The translations under genes and the position numbers were made by a program. The notes under the pieces were generated by a model. It did no database searches. It was not told the origin of the DNA and worked only from the letters and a program-made list of their open reading frames with translations. Shown in pieces: positions 1 to 9,591 of a DNA stretch of 64,000 bases (within the stretch, counting starts at the first letter, position 1; each line of letters starts with the position of its first letter). Origin of the DNA: Planctomycetota bacterium (GTDB lineage Bacteria; Planctomycetota; Phycisphaerae; Phycisphaerales; SM1A02). The stretch spans positions 271,143 through 335,142 of the forward strand of contig JAIOPG010000005.1 in NCBI GenBank assembly GCA_021414025.1, in the 5' to 3' direction.

Positions 1-180
1 AAGGGCCAGGTTGTGGCGGTCAAGGATCTCGAGAGCCTGGAAAAGCTCATACCCCGCCGCTCCTTCACCACGCGGCAGCCGATCCAGGTGCCCCTCTGGA
101 ATCACTGGATTTTTTACGCTTTTCTCGTGGTTTTGCTGACCGCGGAGTGGATCGGCAGGAGAATTCTTCAGTTGACTTGA
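1..180 (+). CDS. C-terminal end of a membrane protein (partial, 5' end outside window)
   Basis: Reading frame 1 is open from the window edge to a TGA at 178-180 and gives 59 residues. The last third is one hydrophobic segment (IFYAFLVVLLTA) followed by EW and a short basic tail (GRRILQ), so the protein ends with a C-terminal membrane anchor. Ends of this kind (PLWxHW, one helix, EWxxRR) are seen on the large glutamine-amidotransferase/VWA-like membrane proteins that sit before DUF4175-like genes in planctomycetal MoxR-DUF58 clusters. That assignment is inference from the tail and from the next gene. The start lies upstream of the window. Confidence 0.7.
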   Translation, partial: KGQVVAVKDLESLEKLIPRRSFTTRQPIQVPLWNHWIFYAFLVVLLTAEWIGRRILQLT

Positions 181-235
181 TATTTGGACGAGGTATCCGA
201 AAGTCCGATTGCTACGCTTTGAAGAGAGGTTGTTT

Positions 236-3200
236 GTGCCAGAAATCAGCCGCCAAATCGCGATTCTTCGAAGGAGAATCATCTCCCTGCACCGCGTCCA
301 GACGGTGGCATTCGCTGTCGCGATTCTGGGTGCGGCACTGCTGACGGTCGGAGTGATCGACTACTCCGTCCACTGGCCGAGGGCGGCGCGGGCGGCGATT
401 CTCGCGGCGGGAATTTTCGCCGCATTCAAATTGTTCCAGCGCTGGTTGCGGCCCGTCTGGAGGCAGACGCCTTCCGAGACCAGTGTCGCGATTCGCATCG
501 AGGAGGTGGAGCCGGCGCTGCGCGGACTTCTGGCCAGCGCGGTCGACTTCGAAAGCGGCGGCACGTCAAAGCAGGAGCCGCTGGCGGCGGAGGTTGTGGA
601 GCGAGCTTCGAGCGCCTGGAAGACCCTCCAGCCCGGCAAGCACATTCGCCGCATGCCCGCGGTGGGCGCGGCGGCGGTGGCGTGGCTGATGATCGGAATG
701 TGGATCTGGGGCTTCCTTGCGGCGCCGCAGATTGCCTCGATCGCGCTCACGCGGACACTGCTGCCGTGGAGCTCGGCGGAGTGGCCGCCGCGCATGCTGA
801 TCCGCGCCGAAATTCCGATGACCCATGTCGCCAAGGGCGAGACCATTCTGATGCGGGCCCGACCCGGTGAGGGCGAAGGCCACAAGTCGATCGAGGGCAT
901 GCGCGTGGATGCGGTCTGCGAAATCAAGGACGCGAGCGGAACCGTGACGACCAAGACCTTCGAGATGGTGGCCCAGAGCGATGGCTCCTGGGAGCGGCCG
1001 CTGGTCGCGGAGGGCGAGACCATCACCATCTCCTTCGCCACCGATGACACCCGGACCGCGCCGGTGGAAATCAAGGTGGTGGAGCCGCCGACGGTTCGAG
1101 GCGCGGAGCTGGTGGTTGCGCCGCCGGCCTATGCCGCGCCGATGCGCGAGCGCGTCGAGGTCAAGTGGGAGGGCGGCGCGATGCCGGCGCTTCCGGCGGT
1201 GCTCGCGGGTTCGACCGCGACGCTTCGCATGAACTTTTCCATTCCCTCGGTGGCGAAATTGGACGCGGAGGGACGCGCCGACCCCGCATGGCTGGCGCGC
1301 ACCGTGGCCGCGATCGACATGGCCACCAGCGCCGCGATCGAGACGATTCAGTTTTCGGCCCCCTCCCCGACGCAGTGGGCGCTCACCTGGCCCCTCGACG
1401 CGAGCGTGGACATCGTGGTGGATCCCAGCGACGAGAATGGGATCCGTGGTCCGCAGCCGCTGAGGGCGAGGATCCAGGTCGTCCCCGACCAGGAGCCGAC
1501 GGTGGTGGTGGCCGATCCGGAGCAGGACGAAGTGGTCACCCGCATGGCGAGCCTTCCGACCCGCATCGAGGCCAAGGACGATCTCGGACTGGCTTCGATC
1601 GGCTTCCGCCTCGACCGGCAGCAGCGATCGGGCGAGCCCGCACCGAAATTGATGGCGAGCCAGGAAACTCCAGTGGCCTCGAGGGAGGGGGAATTCAAAT
1701 CCACACTTGAGCTGGCAAGTCTCGAGGTGAAGAGCGGCGACACGCTTTTCCTGCGCGGCACGGCGCTGGACCTCTACGAGCGCGACGGGCAGAAACGCAA
1801 GCCCGCCGCCAGCGAGCCGCGCCGGATCCGCGTGGTCGAGCAGGATGTCTTCGAGCAAAACATCCGCCAGCAGACCAGCGCGCTGCGACAGGCGGCCGCG
1901 CGGCTGGAGATGGCCCAGAAGGACGCCATCGACGAGAAGGATGTCGGCAACGCGATCCAATCCCAGAAGAGCCTGAGCGACCGGATCGACCAGGCACAGA
2001 AGACGGCCGAGCGACTTTCCAAACGTCTCGGCCGCAACGGCATGAAGGACTCCAACATCGCCGAGGCGCTGCGCGAGGTCGACCAGCAGGGCGCCGCCGC
2101 CTCGACCCACAGCCAGAACGCCTCGCAACAGCTTCGCCAGGGCGCCGATGGCAAGGCGGAGGCCATCAAAGAGGCGAAGGATGAGCAGAACCAGGCGCTG
2201 AAGGCGATTCAGTCGATGCTGGAAATTCTGGACCGCGACGACGATGCCGCCGGGGCGCAGCGCCGCACTGATCGCCTTGCCGAGTCGATCTCCAAGTTGC
2301 GCAAGGAAATGCAGCAGACGGCCCAGCGCACCGCGGGCCGCACCGCCGAGGAATTGTCCGCCGAGGATCAGAGCCAGCTGCGCGGCGAGGCCCAGAAGCA
2401 GCGGGCCGCAGCGCAGGAGGCGCGGGCGCTGATCGAGGACCTGCAGGATCGCGCTGAACGGACGCAGAAGAAGGACCAGATCCAGGCCCAGTCGCTGCGC
2501 GGCGCGGCCGCCGAAGGCGAGCGCGGCGACGCCGCCAAGCACATGGAGGAGGCCGCGGATCGAAGCGAGCGCAACCAGGCGGGCGCGGCCGACGATTCCA
2601 TGCAGGCCGCCGCCGAGGCCGTCGCCAAGATTCAGAAGGCGCTCAAGGCCGATCGGCAGGCCAAGAACGAGGAGTTGAAGCGGCGCCTTTCGAGCCTGGT
2701 CGAGACCATTCGCGCCCTGGTGGCGCAGGCGGAGGCGGGACGAAGCGCCATCGACGCCATCGTGGAATCGGCGCCGCAGACCCAGGACGATGCGGGGAAA
2801 AAGGCCGAGCAGCTCTCGCGAAACACCTCCGCCGCGACCGAGGAATCCAAGGGCGGCGGCCGCGCCGCGGAGCCGGTGACGAAAGTGCTCGAGCGCGCCG
2901 CGGTTCTCGAAGGCGAAGTGGTCGTGGCTCTGCGCGCGACACCGATGCAGATCGATCCAGCCAAGGACGCCTCGTCGCGCGGGCTCGAGTTGCTGAAGGA
3001 GGCGCTGGCCAAGGCCGAGGAAGCCAAGCAGAAGCAGGAGGCGGACGATTCGGAAAAGGAACGCGAGGACCTCGCCAAGAAATATGCGGAATTCGCCCGG
3101 ATCGAGGGCCTGCTGCGCCAGGAAGTCGCAGCGATTCTTCCGCCGGACCAGAAGAAACTCGACCGGCGCGCCGCGGCCACTTCGCGCGAGATGGCTGAGC

Positions 3201-4558
3201 GACAGGAAACCCTGCGCGGCCAGGTGGCGGGCGTTCCCAAGGAATCCGCCACCGTGAAGGAGGCGGCCGTCTTCCTCAAGACGCACGAGCTGATCGACGA
3301 GTGGATGAAGTCGACGCGCGACGAGATGGCGCAGACGACTCCCACGCCGGGCACCGTGGCGATGCTCGACCTGACCACCGAGGCCCTGCAGAGTCTGGCA
3401 GCCGCGCTCGCCGATCCCGAACCGAAGGACGACCCCTTCGCGCAGAACAATGGCGGCCGAGGCGACGAGGGCGCCGGAGAAGCGGGCGGCGGCGCTGGTG
3501 AGCAGAAAAAGAAAATTCCGCCGCTGGCGGAGCTGCGCCTGGTGCGCGAGCTGCAGGCCCAGATCAACCGGCGCACCAAGACCATCGACGAGGTCGGCGC
3601 GGATTCCCCCGCCGCGTCCAAGGCCATCGACGACCTTTCGAAATTGCAGAACGATGTCCGCTCGCTTGGCGAAGACTGGGTCGAGCGCATGAAGAAGGCG
3701 TCCGCCCCCACCAAGGGTCCCAAGAGCGCCAAGCCTCCCGAGAAAGCACCGCCCCCCACCGAGGGCTCGGCCTCCTCACTGCTCCACGGATTCGGGATCG
3801 ATCCTCCGGCAAGCGATCCTCAAAATCCAACTCCCCAAGTTCCGCCCGCTCAGCAAGAGGCGCCGAAAAATTCTGACGCGCCGGCGCCGCCCGATGCAGC
3901 CAAGAGTCAGGACGCCCCCGCCAAGACGCTCGACGAACTGCTGGGCATCGGCGGCAAGGGCGGCGAGCGCGCCGCGGAAGCCCAGCGCAAGGAGCAGCTG
4001 GAGCGCGGCCTCAAGGAGGAATCTCTCGACGATCTCGCCGAAGCCGCGATGAAGGACATGCGGCTGGCGCAGGAACTTGTCTCCAAGGAGCGGGATCTGG
4101 GCATCGGCACGCAGCGGGTGCAGGCGCAGGCGCTCTCGCGGCTCGACGCCCTGATCGATGCGGCGGTGAAGTTCGAGAAGTCCAACAAGAGCAAGCCCTC
4201 AAAGAAGCAGTCGCAGAAGAGCCAGTCCGACGCGTCGAACCAATCCGCCGGCGATCCCAAGAGCGAGGCGGGAGAGGATGCGGCCAAGCCCAAGCCCGGC
4301 GAGGGCACGGGCCAGAAGAATCAGGATGGACGCCGCAACGAAAACGGACAGTCCGGCGACGAGGTGAATCCGCCCGATTTCCAGGATGCGGACATGCAGG
4401 CCGACTCCGCCATGGATGAGGGTCGCTCCGAATGGGGACGCCTGCCCCAGCGCATCCGCGAGATCATGTCGCAAAGCCGGCGCGACCGCGTGAGCACGCT
4501 CTATCAACGGGCCACCGAAGCCTACTATCGGCGCATGGCCGAGGACCGTGGACCATGA
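236..4558 (+). CDS. Large membrane-anchored coiled-coil protein, DUF4175-like
   Basis: About 1440 residues. I chose the GTG at 236 because GAGAGG lies at 224-229, six bases upstream; a TTG at 209 would add nine residues without a comparable ribosome site. Three hydrophobic segments near residues 30-50, 60-75 and 145-165 anchor the N-terminus. An Ig-like beta-rich stretch follows (about 180-530), then very long Ala/Glu/Gln/Lys coiled coil (about 560-1000), and a low-complexity Pro/Lys/Ser/Asp tail with another charged helix. No catalytic motif is visible. Planctomycetal DUF4175-like proteins have this architecture and lie in MoxR-DUF58-VWA clusters; a role in envelope biogenesis or chaperoning is inference. 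The stop overlaps the next start (ATGA), so the two genes are translationally coupled. Confidence 0.8.
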   Translation: MPEISRQIAILRRRIISLHRVQTVAFAVAILGAALLTVGVIDYSVHWPRAARAAILAAGIFAAFKLFQRWLRPVWRQTPSETSVAIRIEEVEPALRGLLASAVDFESGGTSKQEPLAAEVVERASSAWKTLQPGKHIRRMPAVGAAAVAWLMIGMWIWGFLAAPQIASIALTRTLLPWSSAEWPPRMLIRAEIPMTHVAKGETILMRARPGEGEGHKSIEGMRVDAVCEIKDASGTVTTKTFEMVAQSDGSWERPLVAEGETITISFATDDTRTAPVEIKVVEPPTVRGAELVVAPPAYAAPMRERVEVKWEGGAMPALPAVLAGSTATLRMNFSIPSVAKLDAEGRADPAWLARTVAAIDMATSAAIETIQFSAPSPTQWALTWPLDASVDIVVDPSDENGIRGPQPLRARIQVVPDQEPTVVVADPEQDEVVTRMASLPTRIEAKDDLGLASIGFRLDRQQRSGEPAPKLMASQETPVASREGEFKSTLELASLEVKSGDTLFLRGTALDLYERDGQKRKPAASEPRRIRVVEQDVFEQNIRQQTSALRQAAARLEMAQKDAIDEKDVGNAIQSQKSLSDRIDQAQKTAERLSKRLGRNGMKDSNIAEALREVDQQGAAASTHSQNASQQLRQGADGKAEAIKEAKDEQNQALKAIQSMLEILDRDDDAAGAQRRTDRLAESISKLRKEMQQTAQRTAGRTAEELSAEDQSQLRGEAQKQRAAAQEARALIEDLQDRAERTQKKDQIQAQSLRGAAAEGERGDAAKHMEEAADRSERNQAGAADDSMQAAAEAVAKIQKALKADRQAKNEELKRRLSSLVETIRALVAQAEAGRSAIDAIVESAPQTQDDAGKKAEQLSRNTSAATEESKGGGRAAEPVTKVLERAAVLEGEVVVALRATPMQIDPAKDASSRGLELLKEALAKAEEAKQKQEADDSEKEREDLAKKYAEFARIEGLLRQEVAAILPPDQKKLDRRAAATSREMAERQETLRGQVAGVPKESATVKEAAVFLKTHELIDEWMKSTRDEMAQTTPTPGTVAMLDLTTEALQSLAAALADPEPKDDPFAQNNGGRGDEGAGEAGGGAGEQKKKIPPLAELRLVRELQAQINRRTKTIDEVGADSPAASKAIDDLSKLQNDVRSLGEDWVERMKKASAPTKGPKSAKPPEKAPPPTEGSASSLLHGFGIDPPASDPQNPTPQVPPAQQEAPKNSDAPAPPDAAKSQDAPAKTLDELLGIGGKGGERAAEAQRKEQLERGLKEESLDDLAEAAMKDMRLAQELVSKERDLGIGTQRVQAQALSRLDALIDAAVKFEKSNKSKPSKKQSQKSQSDASNQSAGDPKSEAGEDAAKPKPGEGTGQKNQDGRRNENGQSGDEVNPPDFQDADMQADSAMDEGRSEWGRLPQRIREIMSQSRRDRVSTLYQRATEAYYRRMAEDRGP

Positions 4559-5787
4559 TCCTTTCGCGCAAGTCCGCCGCCCTCGCCGCGATGCTCTGCG
4601 TTTCGTTCTGCGTCTTCGCGGCGCAGAACTCTCCCGCCCCCGCTCCAGCACCCGAGCCGAAAGACCAGGCCGCGCCCGAGCAGAAAAATCCGCAGGAAAA
4701 ACCCGCGCCCGCAACGGAGCCGAAAAATCCGCAAGAGGCGCCCGCAGCGGATCCCGCCGCACCGCCGGTCATGCCGGTGGAACCGATCGATCTCGACAAG
4801 GAGCGACCTTCCCAGGTGGGCGCCAGCGCCCAGAACACGCCGATGGAAGCGGAGTTCACCCCCGCGGCGGAAGAGTCCGTGCAGCGCGGCCTCCGCTATC
4901 TGGCCAGTCTGCAGAATGACGATGGTTCCTTCGGCCGCGGTCGCTTCGCCCGTCACGCCGGCATCACCGCGCTCTGCGCCCTGGCCTTCATGTCCGACGG
5001 CCATCTTCCCGGCCGCGGCGCCTACGGCGACAATGTCCGCAAGGCCCTGGAGTTCGTGCTCAACAGCGCCACCGAAACCGGCCTGCTCGCCGCCGAGAAC
5101 AGCCACGGCCCGATGTATGGCCATGGATTCGCCACGCTTTTCCTGGGCGAGATCTACGGCATGAACCCCGAGGACGCGCGGGTGCGCGACGCCCTGACCC
5201 GCGCGGTCGAACTCATTGTCAACAGCCAGAACGAGGAGGGCGGCTGGCGCTACAACCCCGTCCCCTACGACGCGGACATCAGCGTGACCATCTGCGAAGT
5301 CATGGCACTGCGCAGTGCCCGCAACGCCGGCATCAAGGTCCCCAAGGAGACCATCGACCGGGCGATCGCCTATGTCCGCTCCTGCCAGAACCCGGACGGC
5401 GGATTCCGCTACATGACCACCGTCGGCGTGAGCGCCTGGCCGCGCACCGCGGCGGGCGTGGCCAGCCTCTACTACGCGGGCGTCTACTCCGACGATTCCA
5501 TTGAGCGCGGCCTGAACTACCTGCTGGCCACGGTCAATCCCGACGGAGCCGGGCCCGCGGGCGAGGCGCACTACTTCTACGGCCACTACTACACCGTGCA
5601 GGCGATGTACCTCGCCGGCGGAAGTCGGTGGACCAATTGGTGGCCGCGCATCCGCGACGAGATGATCTCCAAGCAGTCTGACACCGGAGCCTGGACCGAC
5701 TACCAGGCCGGACAGGCCTACAGCACGTCGATGGCGCTGATCGTGCTGCAGATGCCCAAGCGCTACCTGCCGATCTTCCAGAAATGA
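4555..5787 (+). CDS. Secreted prenyltransferase/squalene-oxidase-repeat protein
   Basis: 410 residues. The ATG at 4555 overlaps the previous TGA, which fixes the start. A Sec signal peptide (MILSRKSAALAAMLCVSFCVFAA) leads into a 60-residue Pro/Ala/Glu/Lys linker. The rest is an alpha/alpha-toroid of repeated helices carrying the typical QNxDGSF, QNEEGGWRY and QNPDGGFRY loops. Squalene cyclases, prenyltransferases and complement-type proteins share this fold, but the DXDD catalytic motif of squalene-hopene cyclase is absent, so a sterol or hopanoid function is not supported. Such secreted toroids are common in Planctomycetota beside the DUF4175-like gene and probably act with it in the envelope (inference). 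Confidence 0.85.
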   Translation: MILSRKSAALAAMLCVSFCVFAAQNSPAPAPAPEPKDQAAPEQKNPQEKPAPATEPKNPQEAPAADPAAPPVMPVEPIDLDKERPSQVGASAQNTPMEAEFTPAAEESVQRGLRYLASLQNDDGSFGRGRFARHAGITALCALAFMSDGHLPGRGAYGDNVRKALEFVLNSATETGLLAAENSHGPMYGHGFATLFLGEIYGMNPEDARVRDALTRAVELIVNSQNEEGGWRYNPVPYDADISVTICEVMALRSARNAGIKVPKETIDRAIAYVRSCQNPDGGFRYMTTVGVSAWPRTAAGVASLYYAGVYSDDSIERGLNYLLATVNPDGAGPAGEAHYFYGHYYTVQAMYLAGGSRWTNWWPRIRDEMISKQSDTGAWTDYQAGQAYSTSMALIVLQMPKRYLPIFQK

Positions 5788-7061
5788 AAGGCGTCGCACC
5801 CTATCTTTTCACAATGTGCCTGGCGCTACCGATCGCGGCAGCCGCACCATCGGCGCCAAACACACCAACCACTCCAGCCGCCCCAACGGCGCCGACCACG
5901 CGGGCCATCGCTTTTGCGGATCCCGTTCTCTTCGAGCCGGTCATGAGCGGCGCCGCGGCACCCGTCGAAGTCAAGACTCTTCCTCCCAGCGACTCCTGGC
6001 CCGGCTGGTGCGGCGCGAAGGTGAAGCAGCGCTCGGTGGCCGGCCTCTTCAGCAAGTCGGGCGCTCAAAGCTATTACATGATGATCGACGGGCAGCGCCT
6101 CGCCGGCGTCTTCGAGATGGGCGGCCTCAAGCCCTCGTGGCGAAATGCCGCGCTGCAATCCGTCCCCATTGACCTGGAACAGACCCTCTCCATCGGACCA
6201 TTCACCCGCAAGCGCGACTTGGTTTCGACCAAGGACATGATCATCCTCGTCAACAGCGACCGGCTTGAGGGATTCATCGACTCGGTCGATGTCGCCACCG
6301 GGATCGGCCTCGAGGTCGCCACGCCGGCGCCTGCGCCGGGCGAGAAACCCGGCAAGCAGGTCATGCGCATTCCCATGGACCGGATCGCGGAAATCCGGCT
6401 GGCGTCGAAGTCGAAGCCGGCTGGCGGCTGGCGGATCTGGCTCGCGGATGGAAGCGCAATCGACGTTGATTCCTGGAGCGATGACCAGAACCAGTGCCGA
6501 GCCCGGCGGCCCCACGCGGTGGCGGAGATGGAGAGCGTCGTCCTGCCCTGGACCAGCGTGCTGGCGATCGCACCGAACTCCAATGCCATGACGGTGCTGG
6601 CAAACTGCCCGTGGAAGGCGATTCCCGAAGCAGACGCCTCGGCGACCAGGCTTTCGCCCCCCACCATCTCGTCGCCCTTCATTCCCACGGCCTTCGACGC
6701 CACGCCGCTGGACCTGCATGGCCCCGGCGCCTTTCAATTCTCCTTTCCCAAGACACGCGGCACGCTGTCGATGACGCTCTCCATTCCGCCGCAGCTCGGA
6801 AGCGCGGTCGGTTGTCACGCCTCCATCGAAAGCAACGGCAAGATTCTCTGGCAGGGGGCGCTGACCCCGGAGTTTGCCGCGACCGACCTTCGCCTGCCCT
6901 TCGAGGGCGAGGAGCTGACGGTCCGCCTCGATCAATCGAAGCGCGGCGCCTTTGGATGCGCCCTTCGACTGGGCGACGCCATCGTCATTTCCGATTCATG
7001 CTCGGAGTCACCGCCTCCCACCCGCTCCCCCGCCAGCGCTCCAGCAAAATCCGATCTTTGA
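5784..7061 (+). CDS. Secreted protein with NPCBM-like C-terminal domain
   Basis: 425 residues. The ATG at 5784 overlaps the preceding TGA (ATGA), so this is the third coupled gene of the operon. A signal peptide (MKGVAPYLFTMCLALPIAAAA) is followed by a Pro/Thr-rich linker. The middle carries an IPMDRIAEIRL segment next to WRIWLADGSAIDVD, a pattern seen in planctomycetal NPCBM proteins. The last 100 residues (DLHGPGAFQFSF to GDAIVIS) resemble an NPCBM/NEW2 carbohydrate-binding fold. No enzyme motif is seen. The last 77 bases overlap the 3' end of the convergent comEC gene. Confidence 0.65.
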   Translation: MKGVAPYLFTMCLALPIAAAAPSAPNTPTTPAAPTAPTTRAIAFADPVLFEPVMSGAAAPVEVKTLPPSDSWPGWCGAKVKQRSVAGLFSKSGAQSYYMMIDGQRLAGVFEMGGLKPSWRNAALQSVPIDLEQTLSIGPFTRKRDLVSTKDMIILVNSDRLEGFIDSVDVATGIGLEVATPAPAPGEKPGKQVMRIPMDRIAEIRLASKSKPAGGWRIWLADGSAIDVDSWSDDQNQCRARRPHAVAEMESVVLPWTSVLAIAPNSNAMTVLANCPWKAIPEADASATRLSPPTISSPFIPTAFDATPLDLHGPGAFQFSFPKTRGTLSMTLSIPPQLGSAVGCHASIESNGKILWQGALTPEFAATDLRLPFEGEELTVRLDQSKRGAFGCALRLGDAIVISDSCSESPPPTRSPASAPAKSDL

Positions 7062-9531
7062 TGCCATCGCCGAACCAGGTGACCCGCAGGGCGCCGTCGC
7101 GACAGGTCACGCCGCGCAGTCGGGCACCGACCACGGCGCCAATCTTGTCATGGCGAAAGCGCTGCGGACCCGTGCTTTGCACCAGCATCTCCGGGTTCAA
7201 CCGCGCCATCAATTCAGCGACGCCGTCGGCCCAGGCTCCGTGGTGTGGCAGCTCCATCACGCGCGACGGACCGAACTGCGGCGAGGCAAGAAGGTTCGCG
7301 ATCGCCTCGGTCTGGGCATCCCCCAACAGCGTCAGCCAGGCCATGGAGGGCGATGACTTTGAAGACATGTCGCCTTCATCTTCAGCCGGGTGGATGCGGA
7401 ATGCCAGGCTTCCATCGTTCACGATGCGGCTTTGATATCCGGCCGCGGGGTGCAGCACGCTCCACGCAAAGCCGTCAAATTCAAGTCCGCTCCCGGCCAC
7501 AAGCGTCTCGACCCGCACGCCGCGCTCGCGCATCGCGTCGATCAGAACGCCGGGGGCGTATGGAGATCCGGTGTATTTGATGAACGCCTCGGTGGCGTAG
7601 ACGCGGTCGATGGGAATCTCCGCCGCGATCTCCGGCAGCGCCGAGAAGTGGTCCAGATGCGGGTGCGAGATGATGACCGCATCGAAATGCGTGCAGCCCA
7701 GGGCCTTGAGCGCCGGCACGAGCACCATCGATCCGCCGGCGTGCCGCGAAATCGTGCCCGCGTCGAAGAGCACGCGCGAGCTTGGCGTCTCGATCACATG
7801 GGCGCTGCCATCGCCCACCGAGATGGTGATCAGCCGAAGTTTCCAGCCCCGTGGCGACGCATTCACCACCGGCAGCGGAAACACCATTGCGGTGACCAGC
7901 AGGAACGCGAAGAGAGGGAGCGCGATCCGACGAATCGACGCGAGCGGGCACATCCAGCACGCCGCCAGCGCGACAAGCTCAGCGACCGCCCACCACCAGG
8001 GAATGAGGCCGCCGCGGAAGTTCGCCGATGGCAATCGCGCAACCATTTCCGCGAGCCACAGAAAGATCGACGCAAAAAGCGAGAGCGGACAGCCCAGCAG
8101 GATCGAGGCGCCGGGAATCGATCCGGCCAGGCACGCCAGCGACGAAAGCACCGTGATCACCGCGGCCAGCGGAGCCAGCACCGTGCTCGCCGGTGCCGCC
8201 CAGGGCGACACGCTTCCAAAATGGGATTCGGTGATGGGTGTCGACATCAGCCACGCCGCGGCGCTGGCTGAAAGTGCAGTGGCGAGAGATTTCACGGGGC
8301 CCGGAGCCGGCGTTCGCGGAAGCCCAGGCAGCGCTTTCCACGGAAGTGCAAGCCACTGCAGTGTCGGCCCGCTTCCATAGCGCAGCGCCAGCACGGCGCC
8401 GTAGCTCAGCTGAAACCCGGGATTCCACGCGGCCCACGGATCGCCGGCCAGCGTGAAGATCGCGGCGGTGGCGAGCAGGCCGTCGGCGCGCCACCCACGG
8501 TCGCAGGCGACCGACACGCCTGCGAGAACTCCGGCGATTCCCGCCCTCAGCACGGAGGTCTCCACATCCACGACAAATAGAAACAGCAGCGCCGTCGTCG
8601 CCAGGATCCATCCCCGGATCAGCCAGGGAACCCGGATGAATTCCATGATCACCCAGACCGCGCCGAAGAGCACCGCCACGTTGAATCCGCTGATCGCCAG
8701 GAAGTGACTCAGCCCACTGGCGGAAAAACTTTGTCGAAGCAGCCGGTATCCCGGAAGCTGCCGGCCCGTCGTCATGGCGACCACAAGCGTCCGGATTCTC
8801 GCCGGTGCCGTAGCGGTCATTGAGGCGATCAAGTTGCGATCGACCCACTCACATGCCAGGCTTCGCCACTTCAGGAAGGGATGACTGGACTCGGTCGCCT
8901 TCGAAACCAATTCCGGAACACCGACGACCGAGATGCTCCCGCAGCGATCGTCGCGGAAGGCCCGCACGCGAAAATCCGGCTCGCCGGGATTGCTCGGGGC
9001 ACCGATTCCGCGCATCCATCCGACGCCGGCAACAACATCTCCGGCCGCAAAGTCCGCACCTTCGCCGTCAATCGTCAGTGAGACCGTGCCGGAGCATGGA
9101 ATCACCACATCACCGGAGCGAAAGTGATCAAGAGTGGCCGGCGCGCGATGTCGCGGCGGGTCGGCCGCATTTTGAAATCGATCCAGCAGGTCATCTTCGG
9201 GCGGATCAGGCTGCCTGAACGGCTCCTCGAGCGTGGCCTGGAAGCGAACCAGCACGGGTTCCGCGCCGACCGCCGCGCGCGCATTGCCGCGGGATTCCCG
9301 CGTCGCCGCGTGTCCCCCCCACGCCGCGCCGATGCACGCCAGGGCGAGGAACGAAGCAACAAAGGCTTCCCTGCTCTTGAAAATCATCGCGACAAGTGCA
9401 AGCACCACCGACGCCGCGATCAGAAAATCGATGATCCACTCGGCGACCGCACCCGGCTGCATCGAGAGTCCCATTGAAACGGCGGCCGTCAGGACGATGG
9501 CGACCAGCAGTCCGAAGATTCCATTGCGCAT
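6985..9531 (-). CDS. comEC: ComEC/Rec2 DNA-uptake channel
   Basis: 848 residues, the normal size for full-length ComEC, the inner-membrane channel that passes one strand of incoming DNA into the cytoplasm. Two N-terminal hydrophobic helices precede an OB-like DUF4131 region. The multi-helix Competence domain follows, with the family signature near SHFLAISGFNVAV. The C-terminal third is a metallo-beta-lactamase-like domain with ISHPHLDHFSALPE and later ELPHHG. Both motifs are intact, so the domain may be active. No other com genes are in the window. The 3' end overlaps the convergent secreted-protein gene by 77 bases. No strong ribosome site precedes the ATG, so the start is moderately certain. 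Confidence 0.9.
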   Translation of the reverse strand: MRNGIFGLLVAIVLTAAVSMGLSMQPGAVAEWIIDFLIAASVVLALVAMIFKSREAFVASFLALACIGAAWGGHAATRESRGNARAAVGAEPVLVRFQATLEEPFRQPDPPEDDLLDRFQNAADPPRHRAPATLDHFRSGDVVIPCSGTVSLTIDGEGADFAAGDVVAGVGWMRGIGAPSNPGEPDFRVRAFRDDRCGSISVVGVPELVSKATESSHPFLKWRSLACEWVDRNLIASMTATAPARIRTLVVAMTTGRQLPGYRLLRQSFSASGLSHFLAISGFNVAVLFGAVWVIMEFIRVPWLIRGWILATTALLFLFVVDVETSVLRAGIAGVLAGVSVACDRGWRADGLLATAAIFTLAGDPWAAWNPGFQLSYGAVLALRYGSGPTLQWLALPWKALPGLPRTPAPGPVKSLATALSASAAAWLMSTPITESHFGSVSPWAAPASTVLAPLAAVITVLSSLACLAGSIPGASILLGCPLSLFASIFLWLAEMVARLPSANFRGGLIPWWWAVAELVALAACWMCPLASIRRIALPLFAFLLVTAMVFPLPVVNASPRGWKLRLITISVGDGSAHVIETPSSRVLFDAGTISRHAGGSMVLVPALKALGCTHFDAVIISHPHLDHFSALPEIAAEIPIDRVYATEAFIKYTGSPYAPGVLIDAMRERGVRVETLVAGSGLEFDGFAWSVLHPAAGYQSRIVNDGSLAFRIHPAEDEGDMSSKSSPSMAWLTLLGDAQTEAIANLLASPQFGPSRVMELPHHGAWADGVAELMARLNPEMLVQSTGPQRFRHDKIGAVVGARLRGVTCRDGALRVTWFGDGIKDRILLERWRGSGWEAVTPSMNRK

Positions 9532-9591
9532 CGGCCAAGCATGGCGAGGCGCCGCCGACGCACCTTCGATGTCGGCTGATTTTCCCCGGAA

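Noticed and set aside
566..3286. 906-residue open frame on the minus strand opposite the coiled-coil gene
   Set aside because: Leu/Arg/Gly-rich antisense frame produced by high third-position GC; no ribosome site and no recognisable domain.
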